Below are positions 37,763 to 37,834 of a DNA stretch of 37,834 nt, piece after piece (within the stretch, counting starts at the first letter, position 1; every line of letters begins with the position of its first letter). The position numbers were made by a program, and so were the translations under genes. This DNA comes from a virus, in the IMG/VR virus record IMGVR_UViG_3300048126_000013, positions 1-37,834 of that record; one strand, 5' to 3'. The notes under the pieces are model-generated. The model was not told where the DNA came from. It saw nothing but the letters and a program-made list of their open reading frames with translations, and ran no database searches.

Positions 37763-37834
37763 GTACGTTAGTAGTAGAAAATCTAAAGGGGCCAACGACA
37801 GGCGCTAATGCCAATAAGATTATCGTACCGTCTG
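37330..37834. repeat. Terminal direct repeat, right copy (pairs with 1-505)
   Basis: Aligned base for base with 1-505 at an offset of 37,329. The 17 differences cluster in the codons for residues 43-55 of the fibre protein. Identical flanks of about 127 and 120 bases bracket the variable part. Confidence 0.9.
37759..37834 (+). CDS. Short fibre protein A, 3' partial (right-end copy)
   Basis: The first 25 codons of the gene found complete at 430-993. All 76 bases are identical to 430-505. The window ends inside it. This continuity of gene order (37307 gene, then this gene) at both ends is what closes the map. Confidence 0.8.
   Translation, partial: MSTLVVENLKGPTTGANANKIIVPS

Noticed and set aside
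1-37834. tRNA genes, CRISPR arrays, insertion sequences
   Set aside because: Reading both strands by eye showed no cloverleaf with a credible CCA-side stem, no regular repeat-spacer series and no transposase; a tRNA scan was not possible here.

Overview
The window looks like essentially one complete genome of a tailed, short-tailed (podovirus-type) phage. It is A+T-rich and tightly packed, with no gene-free stretch above 300 bases. Its virion genes (P22/SU10-style portal, SU10-type capsid protein, P22 gp10-like hub, adaptor, marine-type modular fibres, 3TM holin) are of the kind common in phages of marine bacteria, probably of an alphaproteobacterium. The host is inference only. The first 505 bases recur at the end (37330-37834) with 17 substitutions, and the fibre operon reads through that junction. 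The molecule is therefore best drawn as a circular or circularly permuted map of about 37.33 kb.

Late unit (+ strand, about 30 kb, from 25543 through the end and on from 1 to 18161). Terminase small and large subunits come first. They are followed by small basic proteins, an ADP-ribosyltransferase-like protein, a 1090-residue polyvalent-type protein, the head-tail adaptor, and a long array of fibre and receptor-binding genes (33114 to 4533 across the junction). Then come the tail hub (with an inserted carbohydrate-binding-like domain), internal/ejection proteins, portal, scaffold, major capsid protein, and a lysis cassette (EF-hand membrane protein, 3TM holin, T7-lysozyme-like amidase). Nearly all junctions are ATGA, TAATG or few-base overlaps, which indicates translational coupling.

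Early unit (mostly - strand, 23886 to 18238). A recombination/repair block comes first: single-strand annealing protein, SSB, a DUF1367 protein, a PD-(D/E)XK-like nuclease, a zinc-finger protein and an HNH protein. A RusA resolvase follows, encoded on the opposite strand, and then many small unknown proteins. Two leftward promoters carry the same GTATC-N6-GATAC operator-like dyad.

Switch and replication (23887-25485). Two antiparallel promoters are superimposed between the leftward genes and a 59-residue HTH regulator. Downstream lie an O-like initiator gene, with three 17-bp iterons and an A+T-rich tract inside its coding sequence (lambda-ori architecture), and a possible P-like partner. A strong intrinsic terminator closes this unit before the late genes.

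No DNA polymerase, RNA polymerase, helicase, primase, integrase, tRNA, CRISPR array or insertion sequence was recognised. The phage would have to borrow the host replisome through its O-like protein. Whether it is lytic, temperate or plasmid-like cannot be settled from the sequence.
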